A stretch of 13,162 nucleotides of DNA from Candidatus Bathyarchaeota archaeon (lineage in GTDB: Archaea; Asgardarchaeota; Lokiarchaeia; Sigyniarchaeales; Sigyniarchaeaceae): positions 1-13,162 of the forward strand of contig WJJB01000285.1 in the NCBI GenBank assembly GCA_014729935.1, given 5' to 3'. This document shows positions 1-6,252 of this stretch, in pieces. Every line of letters starts with the position of its first letter. The stretch's first letter is position 1. The notes under the pieces are model-generated. The model saw only the letters and a program-made list of their open reading frames with translations. It was not told the DNA's origin and made no database searches. Position numbers and translations under genes: made by a program.

Positions 1-121
1 CGGCCGTTACCAGCCACGCACCCCGGGGTATGCATCCGCACTTGTCTTGCGGTTTGGCTTCACGTATCGCCACGCTGGTGATACATGGTTCCATATTCCA
101 TTACACAGCTTCTTGTCGTAC

Positions 122-225
122 ACTACCACGCCCTAAATTAAAGGGGCGGGTTTTCTCTCGCTAAAAAGGATAAAGAAGCGAAGTTGAACTACCACTGCCT
201 AAATAAAGGACGTGGCTTTCTGGCG
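122..225 (+). mobile_element. Two IS200/IS605-like right-end hairpins (element remnant)
   Basis: Two related segments begin with ACTACCAC, at 122 and 188. Each has a short stem, a TAAATtAAA-type loop, a GGxxCGxGG return arm and a TTTCT tail. In the first, CGCCC (129-133) pairs with GGGCG (144-148), followed by GGTTTTCTC. In the second, CCAC (192-195) and CC (198-199) pair with GG (208-209) and GTGG (212-215), followed by CTTTCT. Hairpins of the form CCACGxCCTAAA..GGxCGTGG-TTTCT are typical of IS200/IS605 right ends, where they also form the 3' part of the TnpB guide RNA. The stretch 1-121 is open in two plus-strand frames, one ending in the first hairpin loop (stop at 134-136), but I recognise no TnpA or TnpB motif there. 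This is probably a decayed or edge-truncated element. A simple terminator hairpin is the alternative for the first copy. Confidence 0.4.
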
Positions 226-247
226 GAAAACGGGTAAAAATGCCACG

Positions 248-373
248 TTATATTATGGCTGCCCCTTTCACGATGTAATAGATGCCGAGCACTATCAGCA
301 CGATGGAAATGGCTACCACCAAGATTTTCGAGGTTATACCCTTGGATTTTGGATCTACTTGTTCTTCAGTCAT
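248..373 (-). CDS. Small single-pass membrane protein (41 aa)
   Basis: This 41-residue reading frame starts at ATG 373-371 and stops with TAA at 250-248. A near-perfect Shine-Dalgarno, GGAGGTGA, lies seven bases upstream of the start, which is the strongest argument that the frame is translated. The protein has a polar, acidic N-terminus (MTEEQVDPKSKG), then a single hydrophobic helix at about residues 17-35 (ILVVAISIVLIVLGIYYIV), and a very short tail. I do not recognise a family. The topology suggests a small membrane subunit or regulator with a cytoplasmic N-terminal segment. It lies downstream of the large surface protein on the same strand, 176 bases away, so it may be transcribed separately. 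Confidence 0.7.
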   Translation of the reverse strand: MTEEQVDPKSKGITSKILVVAISIVLIVLGIYYIVKGAAII

Positions 374-549
374 GATTAGTTCACCTCCCCCAACTTCTCC
401 CCGATCATTCTAATAAACTTTGCGATCAATTCCTTGAAAGCTTAGAGATCATTCCGATGGACCACACAATGCAAGAATCAGGTTGGAAATAGAAAAGAAA
501 GAATTACTGGTTTTCATTCGAACATAAAAGTAATTGAAAAAGAAAGGCT

Positions 550-2283
550 CTAGCTTGAGCCACTATCTTCGAATTTTCTTACCTTTGCTCGAAAGAGGAC
601 AAGGACGACGCCGGAGATAGCCAAGATTCCGAAAAGAATCCCCACGTTAAATCCAGGTATCTTATTCGGACCATTATCACCCGCTGGAGGGATCGATACT
701 TCCACCTGCACGTTATTTGACAGGGTGGACCCGGATTCGTTGATGGCAAGCACCGCGAAATAATAGGTGCCATTCGGTCTCGAGAGGGTGCAACTATCGT
801 TCGTCAAGCCAAGGTACACGAGAGAAAAGGCATCAATGGCAGTAATGGGTGCATCATCCTGGTAAAGCGAGAAGTTATCAGCGCCATCAGCGGACCAATT
901 AAGCGCGAAGCTACCGTCGACATCTGGCGAGCCAGCATCCGTTACCAGGTTCACGTTTTGTGGAGGCACGTCCACGAACTCGTATCCTTGAAAGTATACT
1001 CCTCCTTGATCCCCATCCTGCCAAAAGCTAACCCACGTGACCACCACGCTTGTATCATTCAGAGACGCGACAGCAGGAAGGCCTTGTCCATCAGTTGTAT
1101 TCGTGTTGACACGGAATTCACGGGTTAGATTTTGACCTTCTACGTCGAATATCGTAGCATATACGCCACTATTTGAAAGTGGATCTTGCAACGCGCTTTC
1201 CCACGTGACGAGGAAACTCTCATTTGCCAATGCGCAAATTTTGGGTCGAACCTGGTCATTAATGGTATGGTTATTCATGGGTAATTCAGCGCTTAAGGCA
1301 CTTCCCGATACATTGAAGACCCTCGAATAGACACCTTTACCATCACCATCCTGCCCATCGCTCTCCCACGTAATCACGAAACTGGTCTCATTAAGGCGGG
1401 CAATCTCCGAGAATTCCTGTGGGCCGGTAATGTGGGTATTGACTTGAAACTCGTCCGTGGAATTCGCTCCCGAATCATCCAGCACCGTCGCAAACACGCC
1501 GTAGTTATTTCCATCTTGGTTAGCGCTAGACCAAGTAACCGCGAAATGCGTGCCATTCAGCCCTACTACCGATGGATGGCGCTGGTTAGAGGTTTCATAG
1601 TCGTTCACGGGAAGCTCGCCAGTTAATGGGGAACCCGTGCCATTGTAGATCCTGGCAAGGATCCCGTATCCGTCGCTGTCTCCAAGCGCACTACTCCATG
1701 TTACCACGAACTTGTTATCGGTTAGCTTCGCGACACTCGGTTCATTCTGGTAGCCCGGGGTATTGATGTTAACACGAAATTCACCAGTAACGTTATTGCC
1801 AGTGCTGTTGAATAATTTCGCATAGACGCCAGTTTGATCGCCATCTTGAAAATAACTTTCCCACGCAACGACAAAAAGGTTTTCAGTGAGGGCAACAACC
1901 GAGGGGCTAACTTGTTCATCATTCACCTCGGTATTCACGCGAAATTCAGACGTGATATTGTGGCCAGTTGTCACGTTGAAGATGGAAGCATAGATCCCAT
2001 CATTTGATCCTGGGTCTTGAGGGCTTACCCAAGCCACCACGAAGGTGTCATTCGACAGCATCGCGACATCGGGTAATCGTTGGGAACCAGTTGTGTAATT
2101 GTTAGCCATCTCTTCCGCTGTCAAGTTGAATAGCAGTTTACTCTGGTTTGCCACGCGCCCCCTCGTTTCAAAGGTGGGATCCCGATAGGAAGGGGACCTC
2201 GCGTGAAAACCCGCCAATATCATCAAGCACAGGATGCTCGAAATGCTCCAAGCCGCCACGTGCTTCTTCATCGATTTATTCAT
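550..2283 (-). CDS. Secreted seven-repeat (beta-propeller-like) surface protein with C-terminal membrane anchor
   Basis: This 577-residue protein has a signal peptide (basic MKKH, hydrophobic stretch about 10-26). Seven repeats of 55-56 residues follow, from about 71 to 434, with the pattern FVVxWxS..QDGDxxGVYAxxFNxTG..T.EFRVNT..xxQ..P.VA.L. The repeat tryptophans are W85, W141, W196, W251, W306, W361 and W417. Residues 440-532 look like a fibronectin-III-type domain. The end is a PGF-containing segment (residues 543-545), a hydrophobic helix (about 546-564) and a basic tail, resembling the PGF-CTERM anchors that archaeosortases process. I count 23 N-x-S/T sequons, as expected for an N-glycosylated surface protein. 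ATG 2283 is preceded by GGTTGATG. The repeat type is common in large extracellular bacterial and archaeal proteins. The ligand is unknown, and adhesion or glycan contact is inference. Confidence 0.85.
   Translation of the reverse strand: MNKSMKKHVAAWSISSILCLMILAGFHARSPSYRDPTFETRGRVANQSKLLFNLTAEEMANNYTTGSQRLPDVAMLSNDTFVVAWVSPQDPGSNDGIYASIFNVTTGHNITSEFRVNTEVNDEQVSPSVVALTENLFVVAWESYFQDGDQTGVYAKLFNSTGNNVTGEFRVNINTPGYQNEPSVAKLTDNKFVVTWSSALGDSDGYGILARIYNGTGSPLTGELPVNDYETSNQRHPSVVGLNGTHFAVTWSSANQDGNNYGVFATVLDDSGANSTDEFQVNTHITGPQEFSEIARLNETSFVITWESDGQDGDGKGVYSRVFNVSGSALSAELPMNNHTINDQVRPKICALANESFLVTWESALQDPLSNSGVYATIFDVEGQNLTREFRVNTNTTDGQGLPAVASLNDTSVVVTWVSFWQDGDQGGVYFQGYEFVDVPPQNVNLVTDAGSPDVDGSFALNWSADGADNFSLYQDDAPITAIDAFSLVYLGLTNDSCTLSRPNGTYYFAVLAINESGSTLSNNVQVEVSIPPAGDNGPNKIPGFNVGILFGILAISGVVLVLFRAKVRKFEDSGSS
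982..2073 (-). repeat. Seven tandem 55-56-residue repeats inside the surface protein
   Basis: The seven units start near residues 71, 127, 182, 237, 292, 347 and 403 of the encoded protein, so the spacing is 165-168 bases. Conserved positions are the core F(V/L)V(T/A)W.S, a QDGD or QDP acidic loop, GVYA, FN.TG, EFRVNT and a proline before the next core. The seventh unit stops after GVYFQ, near residue 434. The DNA copies are well diverged although the protein pattern is clear, which points to an old array under protein-level selection. Confidence 0.85.
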
Positions 2284-2341
2284 TTTACATCAACCGCATT
2301 TCATCAATATTCCTCTTGAAATGATTAGATTGTTCATTCTT

Positions 2342-2351
2342 GATATGTAAA
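2342..2351 (-). promoter_or_regulatory. Putative TATA box for the surface-protein gene
   Basis: Read on the minus strand, TTTACATATC follows an A-rich stretch (CCAGAAAACA) that could serve as a BRE. It sits about 60 bases upstream of the ATG, so a start 25 bases downstream would leave a leader of roughly 35-40 bases carrying the GGTTGATG ribosome-binding site. This is a pattern match only. Confidence 0.3.
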
Positions 2352-2460
2352 TGTTTTCTGGTCCTTCACTGAAAGGCAAGAGGGCAAATGTTCTGAAGGG
2401 AACCTGCACCGGATCCTTGCAATGGCATGGTTATTGTTGAACTCAGGCTCAGGTTGCCAT

Positions 2461-2494
2461 TAGCATCATCTATATCCGAAAACTCATGATGCTA
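2461..2494. promoter_or_regulatory. Perfect 9-bp inverted repeat flanking a TATA-like box
   Basis: TAGCATCAT (2461-2469) and ATGATGCTA (2486-2494) are exact reverse complements separated by 16 bases. The spacer carries CTATATCC, a plausible archaeal TATA element for the oxidoreductase gene that starts at 2554. Placement of an operator-like palindrome around the TATA box would let a dimeric regulator block TBP binding. It lies in the 270-base divergent region 2284-2553, which otherwise holds only the promoters. Confidence 0.45.
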
Positions 2495-2553
2495 TCAAGA
2501 GAGGACTTGCCCATATCGATGCATTTTTCTGTTCTGGTGCTAAATGATGACAC

Positions 2554-3699
2554 ATGTCAATCAAGGTAGCCTTTATTGGATTTGGACCACGCGCCGCTGG
2601 CATCTTGGCGCAGATGATGATGAGTCAAGAACTCTTGGGATATGAGGTGGACGAGGATGGCGATCGTCTCCCCATCTTCGAGCCGATCTCCCTGTTCGAT
2701 CCATCACAGGACAGGACGAAGCAACCACCATTCGGCATGGCAACATTCGATAGCGTCGATGCCATGCTAGATGCAGGAGGAGATCTCGCTCCTGACGCCG
2801 TGGTGGTGGCATCTCCTCCTACCTTCCACGCGGATCAAGTGATGATGGCCCTGGAGCGGGGCTTGCATGTCTTTTCAGAGGTACCTATGGCACTGGAATT
2901 GAATGACATCCAGCGCATCATCGATGGATGCAAAGCGGCACCGAATGCCAGGTACATGCTTGGAGAAAACTACGAGTATCATCCGGATGTCCGTTACGCG
3001 TCGGCTTTAGCACGGGATGGAAAGCTCGGGGAAATTTTCTATGCCGAGATGGAATACATGCACGATATCCGTTATCGCTGGTATAGGCCTAATTCAGATA
3101 GTGGTATCTTTTCACCAGGAAGTGATGGAAAACCGAAGCATACACCTTGGTATTCTGGAATGAATCCCATGATGTACGCCCATAGTATCGGTCCCGTGCT
3201 GAAGATCATCGGCTTGGCAAATGGCGGCAGGAAACCATTCACTTCCGTGAACGCCCGGGGTAACCAGAAGGTGGATCCCATCACCAAGGCAATGAATTTC
3301 ACAGTTGGGTTATTCGAAATGGATGATGGCACCATTGCAAGGTGTGCCAACGCCATGGCCATAATCCGAAAACCCGCCCGGCGGTGCTTGAACGTCTATG
3401 GGAACTTGGGATCTTTCGAAGCACACGAGGGTGCCGGTATAGTCCCGAACCGCGTGTTTCTCTCACCAAGCAAATCATTCAATGATTTCAATAACACGTC
3501 TATCAAGAAAGTACCGAAAGAAGAAATAAAACGCGTTGGTGGTAATGAAAACGAGCTGGTAGATTGGTCTCGTGCCATCTTAGACAAGAAACCAGCGGCA
3601 ATCAACGAGATTCACGCGGCAGAACAATGCGCCGCTGGAATATGCGCGGCGCGGAGTGCCCAGGAACGGGTGACCGTGGAAATACCCTCGTACCGGTAG
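2554..3699 (+). CDS. Gfo/Idh/MocA-family NAD(P)-dependent oxidoreductase
   Basis: This 381-residue protein has the two-domain layout and length usual for the family. The N-terminal Rossmann fold opens with IKVAFIGFGPRA (residues 3-14). The strand VVVASPPTFHAD (83-94) then precedes the helix ALERGLHVFSEVP (99-111), which holds the family's EKP position. The C-terminal alpha/beta domain starts near residue 135 (MLGENYEYHPDVR) and includes MYAHSIGPVLKI around H210, a likely active-site histidine. Members of this family oxidise or reduce sugars, inositols and related polyols. The substrate cannot be read from the sequence. The usual catalytic or cofactor-contacting lysine of EKP is valine here (E109-V110-P111), which is unusual. 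ATG 2554 is the first in-frame start, and no strong ribosome-binding site precedes it. Confidence 0.88.
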   Translation: MSIKVAFIGFGPRAAGILAQMMMSQELLGYEVDEDGDRLPIFEPISLFDPSQDRTKQPPFGMATFDSVDAMLDAGGDLAPDAVVVASPPTFHADQVMMALERGLHVFSEVPMALELNDIQRIIDGCKAAPNARYMLGENYEYHPDVRYASALARDGKLGEIFYAEMEYMHDIRYRWYRPNSDSGIFSPGSDGKPKHTPWYSGMNPMMYAHSIGPVLKIIGLANGGRKPFTSVNARGNQKVDPITKAMNFTVGLFEMDDGTIARCANAMAIIRKPARRCLNVYGNLGSFEAHEGAGIVPNRVFLSPSKSFNDFNNTSIKKVPKEEIKRVGGNENELVDWSRAILDKKPAAINEIHAAEQCAAGICAARSAQERVTVEIPSYR

Positions 3700-3794
3700 C
3701 GGGGCAAAAGCAGGACATTTGTGTCACTTCTGTTGAAAAAGGCTTGGCGGCATGTATTTTAAAAACCGGATGATGATCGAGTGAGATTCCATTC

Positions 3795-3815
3795 CTTCGT
3801 TTTTCTATTTCCCTC
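3795..3815 (+). terminator. T-rich tract after the oxidoreductase gene
   Basis: The gap 3700-3895 holds a pyrimidine-rich stretch with CGTTTTTCTATTTCCC about 100 bases after the oxidoreductase stop. Archaeal transcription often ends at such oligo-T tracts without a hairpin. I see nothing else in this gap. Confidence 0.25.
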
Positions 3816-3895
3816 ATCCTTCTCCCCGTACCCGTCTCCCAGGGGCTTCCCTTCCACCAATTACTTGCCACCTTGAAAAAGAGGAAACGGGATGA

Positions 3896-4087
3896 TCAAG
3901 ACCTAACGTAATTGCTCGTACGAGAGGTGTACCCGTCCCCAAGATCTACATATTGCATGGTCTCTAGCATGTGGGCACCATGGTCCCGCTCAAACTCCTT
4001 CACGCCATTCTGGTGCTTGAACGAGGCACTATTAATCAGCACGTATTCATGGCAATTCAAGCAAGCTTTCACGTTCACGGACATCAT
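3896..4087 (-). CDS. Small CxxC/HxxH putative zinc-binding protein (63 aa)
   Basis: This 63-residue protein begins at ATG 4087-4085. A strong ribosome-binding site, GGAGATGA, lies seven bases upstream, which favours this start over the second ATG just after it. The N-terminal part reads VKACLNCHEYVLI (residues 6-18) and the middle reads VKEFERDHGAHM (29-40). Together these give C9-x2-C12 and H36-x2-H39, a plausible zinc site of two cysteines and two histidines. The pattern CLxCxEYxxI...VKxFExxHxxH recalls small conserved archaeal proteins of unknown function. The gene stands alone between the oxidoreductase and the VIT1/rubrerythrin pair. A nucleic-acid or protein-binding zinc finger is possible but not shown. 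Confidence 0.7.
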   Translation of the reverse strand: MMSVNVKACLNCHEYVLINSASFKHQNGVKEFERDHGAHMLETMQYVDLGDGYTSRTSNYVRS

Positions 4088-4159
4088 TAATTGATCATCT
4101 CCTTGGTTGATTTATTTAATACAGCAACCCATTCCTTTTTGAACTACCTCATCTCGCTA

Positions 4160-4172
4160 ATAAAAAAAAGGG
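4160..4172 (-). terminator. Oligo-T terminator after the rubrerythrin-VIT1 operon
   Basis: On the minus strand, CACGCCC is followed by eight T residues (A-run at 4162-4169 on the plus strand) about 90 bases after the VIT1 stop. A T8 run after a GC-rich patch is a good archaeal intrinsic terminator candidate. Confidence 0.5.
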
Positions 4173-4261
4173 CGTGAAGGCTTATCATTCATCAGGAAGT
4201 GACAAAATCCCATCGAAAGCCTGTTTCAACCAAGGTAGTGAAGACATACCACTCAATTCAA

Positions 4262-4966
4262 TCAAGGATTGAATAATCCGCCGATGAAATAGGATGCAGT
4301 GAAGGCAAGCATTCCTACAATGAGCATCTCCAAGCCAGATTTTAACCAATTCACGCCCGTGATATATTTTTTCAATGCTCCGACCGTAAACAAGCCAAAT
4401 ATCGTCACAAATGTTGCCACCCAAAAAATATGCATGGATTGCATGAATTGGAACGTGATGTATGGAAACGTGGGGAACATGGACCCACCAACGAATGCAA
4501 TGAAAATCACAAGCACCCCTTTCAATTCCCCGCCTTGATCCAACTCTGCAATGCCGAGCTCATCTATAACCATCTCCCTGACCCACAAGTCGGGATCTTG
4601 CGTGATTGTCTCTACAATTTCATCCAGAGTGTCCCCGGAAAATCCTTTTTTCTCGTATATCATGCGGATTTCCTCCTTCTCGATTTCGGGCACCAGCTTT
4701 ATCTCGAGTCTTTCCTGCTTGATCTCGTTTTCGAAATAATTACGCTCGCTTTTCGCGCTGATGAATTCGCCTGCTGCCATGCTTAGCGCTCCAGCAACGG
4801 ATGCTGTTAGCAGGGTTATCAGGATGGTTCCTGAATTCAAACCTGCTCCTGCAACACCCGCAAGGAGGGCAAAGATAGAGACGATGCCGTCATTCATGCC
4901 AAAGATGATCTGCCGGATGATCTCCCCGCCCTCCACGTGCAATTCATCCCTAAATGGGGCTGGCAT
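4262..4966 (-). CDS. VIT1/CCC1-family iron/manganese transporter
   Basis: This 234-residue membrane protein belongs to the VIT1/CCC1 family, which moves Fe2+ or Mn2+ out of the cytoplasm in exchange for protons. Diagnostic motifs are IIFGMNDGIVSIFALLAGVAGA (in residues 20-41) and AGALSMAAGEFISAKSERNYFENE (in 58-81). D26 and M63 likely match the pore residues known from plant VIT1. The glutamate-rich stretch at about 77-100 matches the cytoplasmic metal-binding helices after the second membrane span. Five spans are visible: about 18-42, 46-72, 149-168, 173-196 and 210-231. The ATG overlaps the TGA of the rubrerythrin gene (TGATG), and GGAGGT lies nine bases upstream, so translation is probably coupled. 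Pairing with a ferritin-like protein echoes fused erythrin-VIT proteins such as MbfA. Confidence 0.9.
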   Translation of the reverse strand: MPAPFRDELHVEGGEIIRQIIFGMNDGIVSIFALLAGVAGAGLNSGTILITLLTASVAGALSMAAGEFISAKSERNYFENEIKQERLEIKLVPEIEKEEIRMIYEKKGFSGDTLDEIVETITQDPDLWVREMVIDELGIAELDQGGELKGVLVIFIAFVGGSMFPTFPYITFQFMQSMHIFWVATFVTIFGLFTVGALKKYITGVNWLKSGLEMLIVGMLAFTASYFIGGLFNP

Positions 4967-5514
4967 CAGGTTTTAACCTCCATGTAAAACTTGGGGTCAT
5001 GCTTGCAGACCGGGCACACATCATCGGGGGGACCCCCAATTTCCAAGTTCCCGCATACCTTGCACACCCAAAATTTCGTAACCTCGTAATCCTTCCCACT
5101 TGAAACGGCTTGAAGTGCCTCGGACAGGATTTCCGAGTGGTGTTCCTCGGTTTCTTTTGCCCATTTCATGCTCAATTTTGCCACCGCTTGACTTTCTCCC
5201 CTTATCCTTCGCATGGCCTTAATGAAGCTAGGATACATTTCCTTGAATTCTTCCCTCTCGCCATCTAGCGCCTGCCGTAGGTTATTTTCGGTGGTTCCAA
5301 TATTAATTTGGTTTAACTCAGGATCGAAATCCATTCCCAAGGCACGCCGGTGGTTTTCCAAGTGAATTTTCTCACCTTCAGCGATAGCCTTGAACAACCC
5401 GGAGGTATTATGGAAACCTTCTGCTGCTGCTTGCTCGGAAAATGCCTGGTACTTCCTGATAGCGTTGAATTCCCCGGTGATGGCTACTTTAAGGGATTCT
5501 TTCCATTCTTCCAA
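4966..5514 (-). CDS. Rubrerythrin (di-iron peroxidase with rubredoxin domain)
   Basis: This 182-residue protein has the normal rubrerythrin length and order. A four-helix ferritin-like domain carries the di-iron ligands: E15 (GEFNA), E48-x2-H51 (GEKIH), a glutamate in EREEFKEMYP (86-95), and E123-x2-H126 (ETEEHH). A C-terminal rubredoxin-like module has CKVC (151-154) and CPVC (167-170). Such proteins reduce hydrogen peroxide in the cytoplasm of anaerobes with electrons from rubredoxin. The start is a TTG at 5514-5512, with GGGTG eight bases upstream. An in-frame stop precedes it and no earlier start exists. It is first in a two-gene operon with the VIT1-type transporter, suggesting joint control of peroxide and free iron. 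Confidence 0.92.
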   Translation of the reverse strand: MEEWKESLKVAITGEFNAIRKYQAFSEQAAAEGFHNTSGLFKAIAEGEKIHLENHRRALGMDFDPELNQINIGTTENNLRQALDGEREEFKEMYPSFIKAMRRIRGESQAVAKLSMKWAKETEEHHSEILSEALQAVSSGKDYEVTKFWVCKVCGNLEIGGPPDDVCPVCKHDPKFYMEVKT

Positions 5515-5547
5515 AATGATACACCCTGTATCTCACCTAATTTCCAT

Positions 5548-5559
5548 GATTTTTTTATG
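5548..5559 (-). promoter_or_regulatory. Putative TATA box for the rubrerythrin-VIT1 operon
   Basis: On the minus strand CATAAAAAAATC lies about 40 bases upstream of the TTG start of rubrerythrin. A transcript starting 25 bases downstream would have a short leader that still includes the GGGTG ribosome-binding site. Confidence 0.35.
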
Positions 5560-5593
5560 ATTCGTTTTTGATTCTATTGGTTCATTCTCAACC

Positions 5594-5613
5594 ATGGAGG
5601 ATTTGACCTCCAT
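5594..5613. promoter_or_regulatory. Perfect 7-bp inverted repeat between divergent promoters
   Basis: ATGGAGG (5594-5600) and CCTCCAT (5607-5613) are exact reverse complements with a six-base spacer. The site lies between the putative TATA boxes of the rubrerythrin operon (5548-5559) and the GTPase gene (5632-5642). Its size and symmetry fit a dimeric regulator. It does not match a DtxR or Fur consensus that I know. Confidence 0.4.
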
Positions 5614-5631
5614 ACCATACCGTCATGTGCG

Positions 5632-5642
5632 TATTATTTAAG
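5632..5642 (+). promoter_or_regulatory. Putative TATA box for the GTPase operon
   Basis: TATTATTTAAG lies 65-75 bases upstream of the ATG at 5707. A start about 25 bases downstream would give a leader of roughly 45 bases and exclude the alternative GTG start only weakly. Confidence 0.35.
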
Positions 5643-5706
5643 CAATCCCGATACTAGATTAATGTAGGGAAATTTTATCCTGTGGCAGGTGCTAGGTTCG
5701 ATCACC

Positions 5707-6240
5707 ATGGTGAAAACGCAATTTAACTGGAAAATCGTGATACTTGGAGACGGTTCCGTGGGAAAGACGTCCTTGGTCACTTGGTATACCAAGCGCACGT
5801 TTGATAACTTCTACCAGCCCACCCTTGGAGCCCAATTCTCCGTCAAGGAACTTGATTTAACAAGTGACACCCGCGTGAAACTATTCTTGTGGGATATCGC
5901 GGGGCAGGTGAAATTCTCAGCAATCCGCAAGATGTTTTACGAGAGAGCACACGCGGCGTTATTCGTGTATGACGTGACCCAACCAACTACCTTCGAATCG
6001 ATTGATACCTGGAAGGATGATCTCGTCGATTCCTTGGGTGAAGATTTTCCAGCCGCCTTGATTGCCAACAAGATCGACCTCGACTCACGACGAGCGATAT
6101 CCACCGAGGAGGGATTCGAAAAAGCCACCAGTCTCGAGATGCCATATTACGAGACCAGCGCAAAGACTGGAGAAGGGGTTGATGATGCCTTCTTGAACCT
6201 ATGCCTCCTGCTACATGATAAGCAAATCCAATCAGATTAA
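5707..6240 (+). CDS. Rab-like Ras-superfamily small GTPase
   Basis: This 177-residue protein has all five GTPase motifs: G1 GDGSVGKTS (14-22), a switch I threonine in PTLGAQF (T39), G3 WDIAGQ (62-67), G4 NKID (121-124) and G5 ETSAK (149-153). Length and motif wording are those of Rab/Ras-type proteins, which are abundant in Asgard archaea. There is no C-terminal cysteine, so prenylation is not expected, and membrane attachment, if any, must come through a partner. I chose ATG 5707 because the protein then begins a few residues before the first strand. A GTG at 5689 would add six residues and has a weaker ribosome-binding context. The next gene follows at 12 bases, and its longin-like N-terminus suggests a partner or regulator of this GTPase. 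Confidence 0.93.
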   Translation: MVKTQFNWKIVILGDGSVGKTSLVTWYTKRTFDNFYQPTLGAQFSVKELDLTSDTRVKLFLWDIAGQVKFSAIRKMFYERAHAALFVYDVTQPTTFESIDTWKDDLVDSLGEDFPAALIANKIDLDSRRAISTEEGFEKATSLEMPYYETSAKTGEGVDDAFLNLCLLLHDKQIQSD

Positions 6241-6252
6241 CTGGTGTATGCC

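Noticed and set aside
2..136. Plus-strand open frame from the window edge ending in the first hairpin loop
   Set aside because: It could be a transposase remnant because of the hairpins, but the 44 residues carry no recognisable motif, and a second frame is open over the same stretch.
3602..3871. Minus-strand 89-codon frame overlapping the end of the oxidoreductase gene and the gap after it
   Set aside because: It is antisense to a clear gene over part of its length, has no ribosome-binding site I can see, and its composition looks like random reading.
4185..4424. Minus-strand 79-codon frame overlapping the 3' end of the VIT1 gene
   Set aside because: Most of it is an out-of-frame copy of the transporter gene, and the remaining 25 codons show no domain or start signal.
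5689..5706. GTG start six codons upstream for the GTPase
   Set aside because: The added residues are not part of the GTPase fold, and the context before the GTG is poor. ATG 5707 fits the usual N-terminus.
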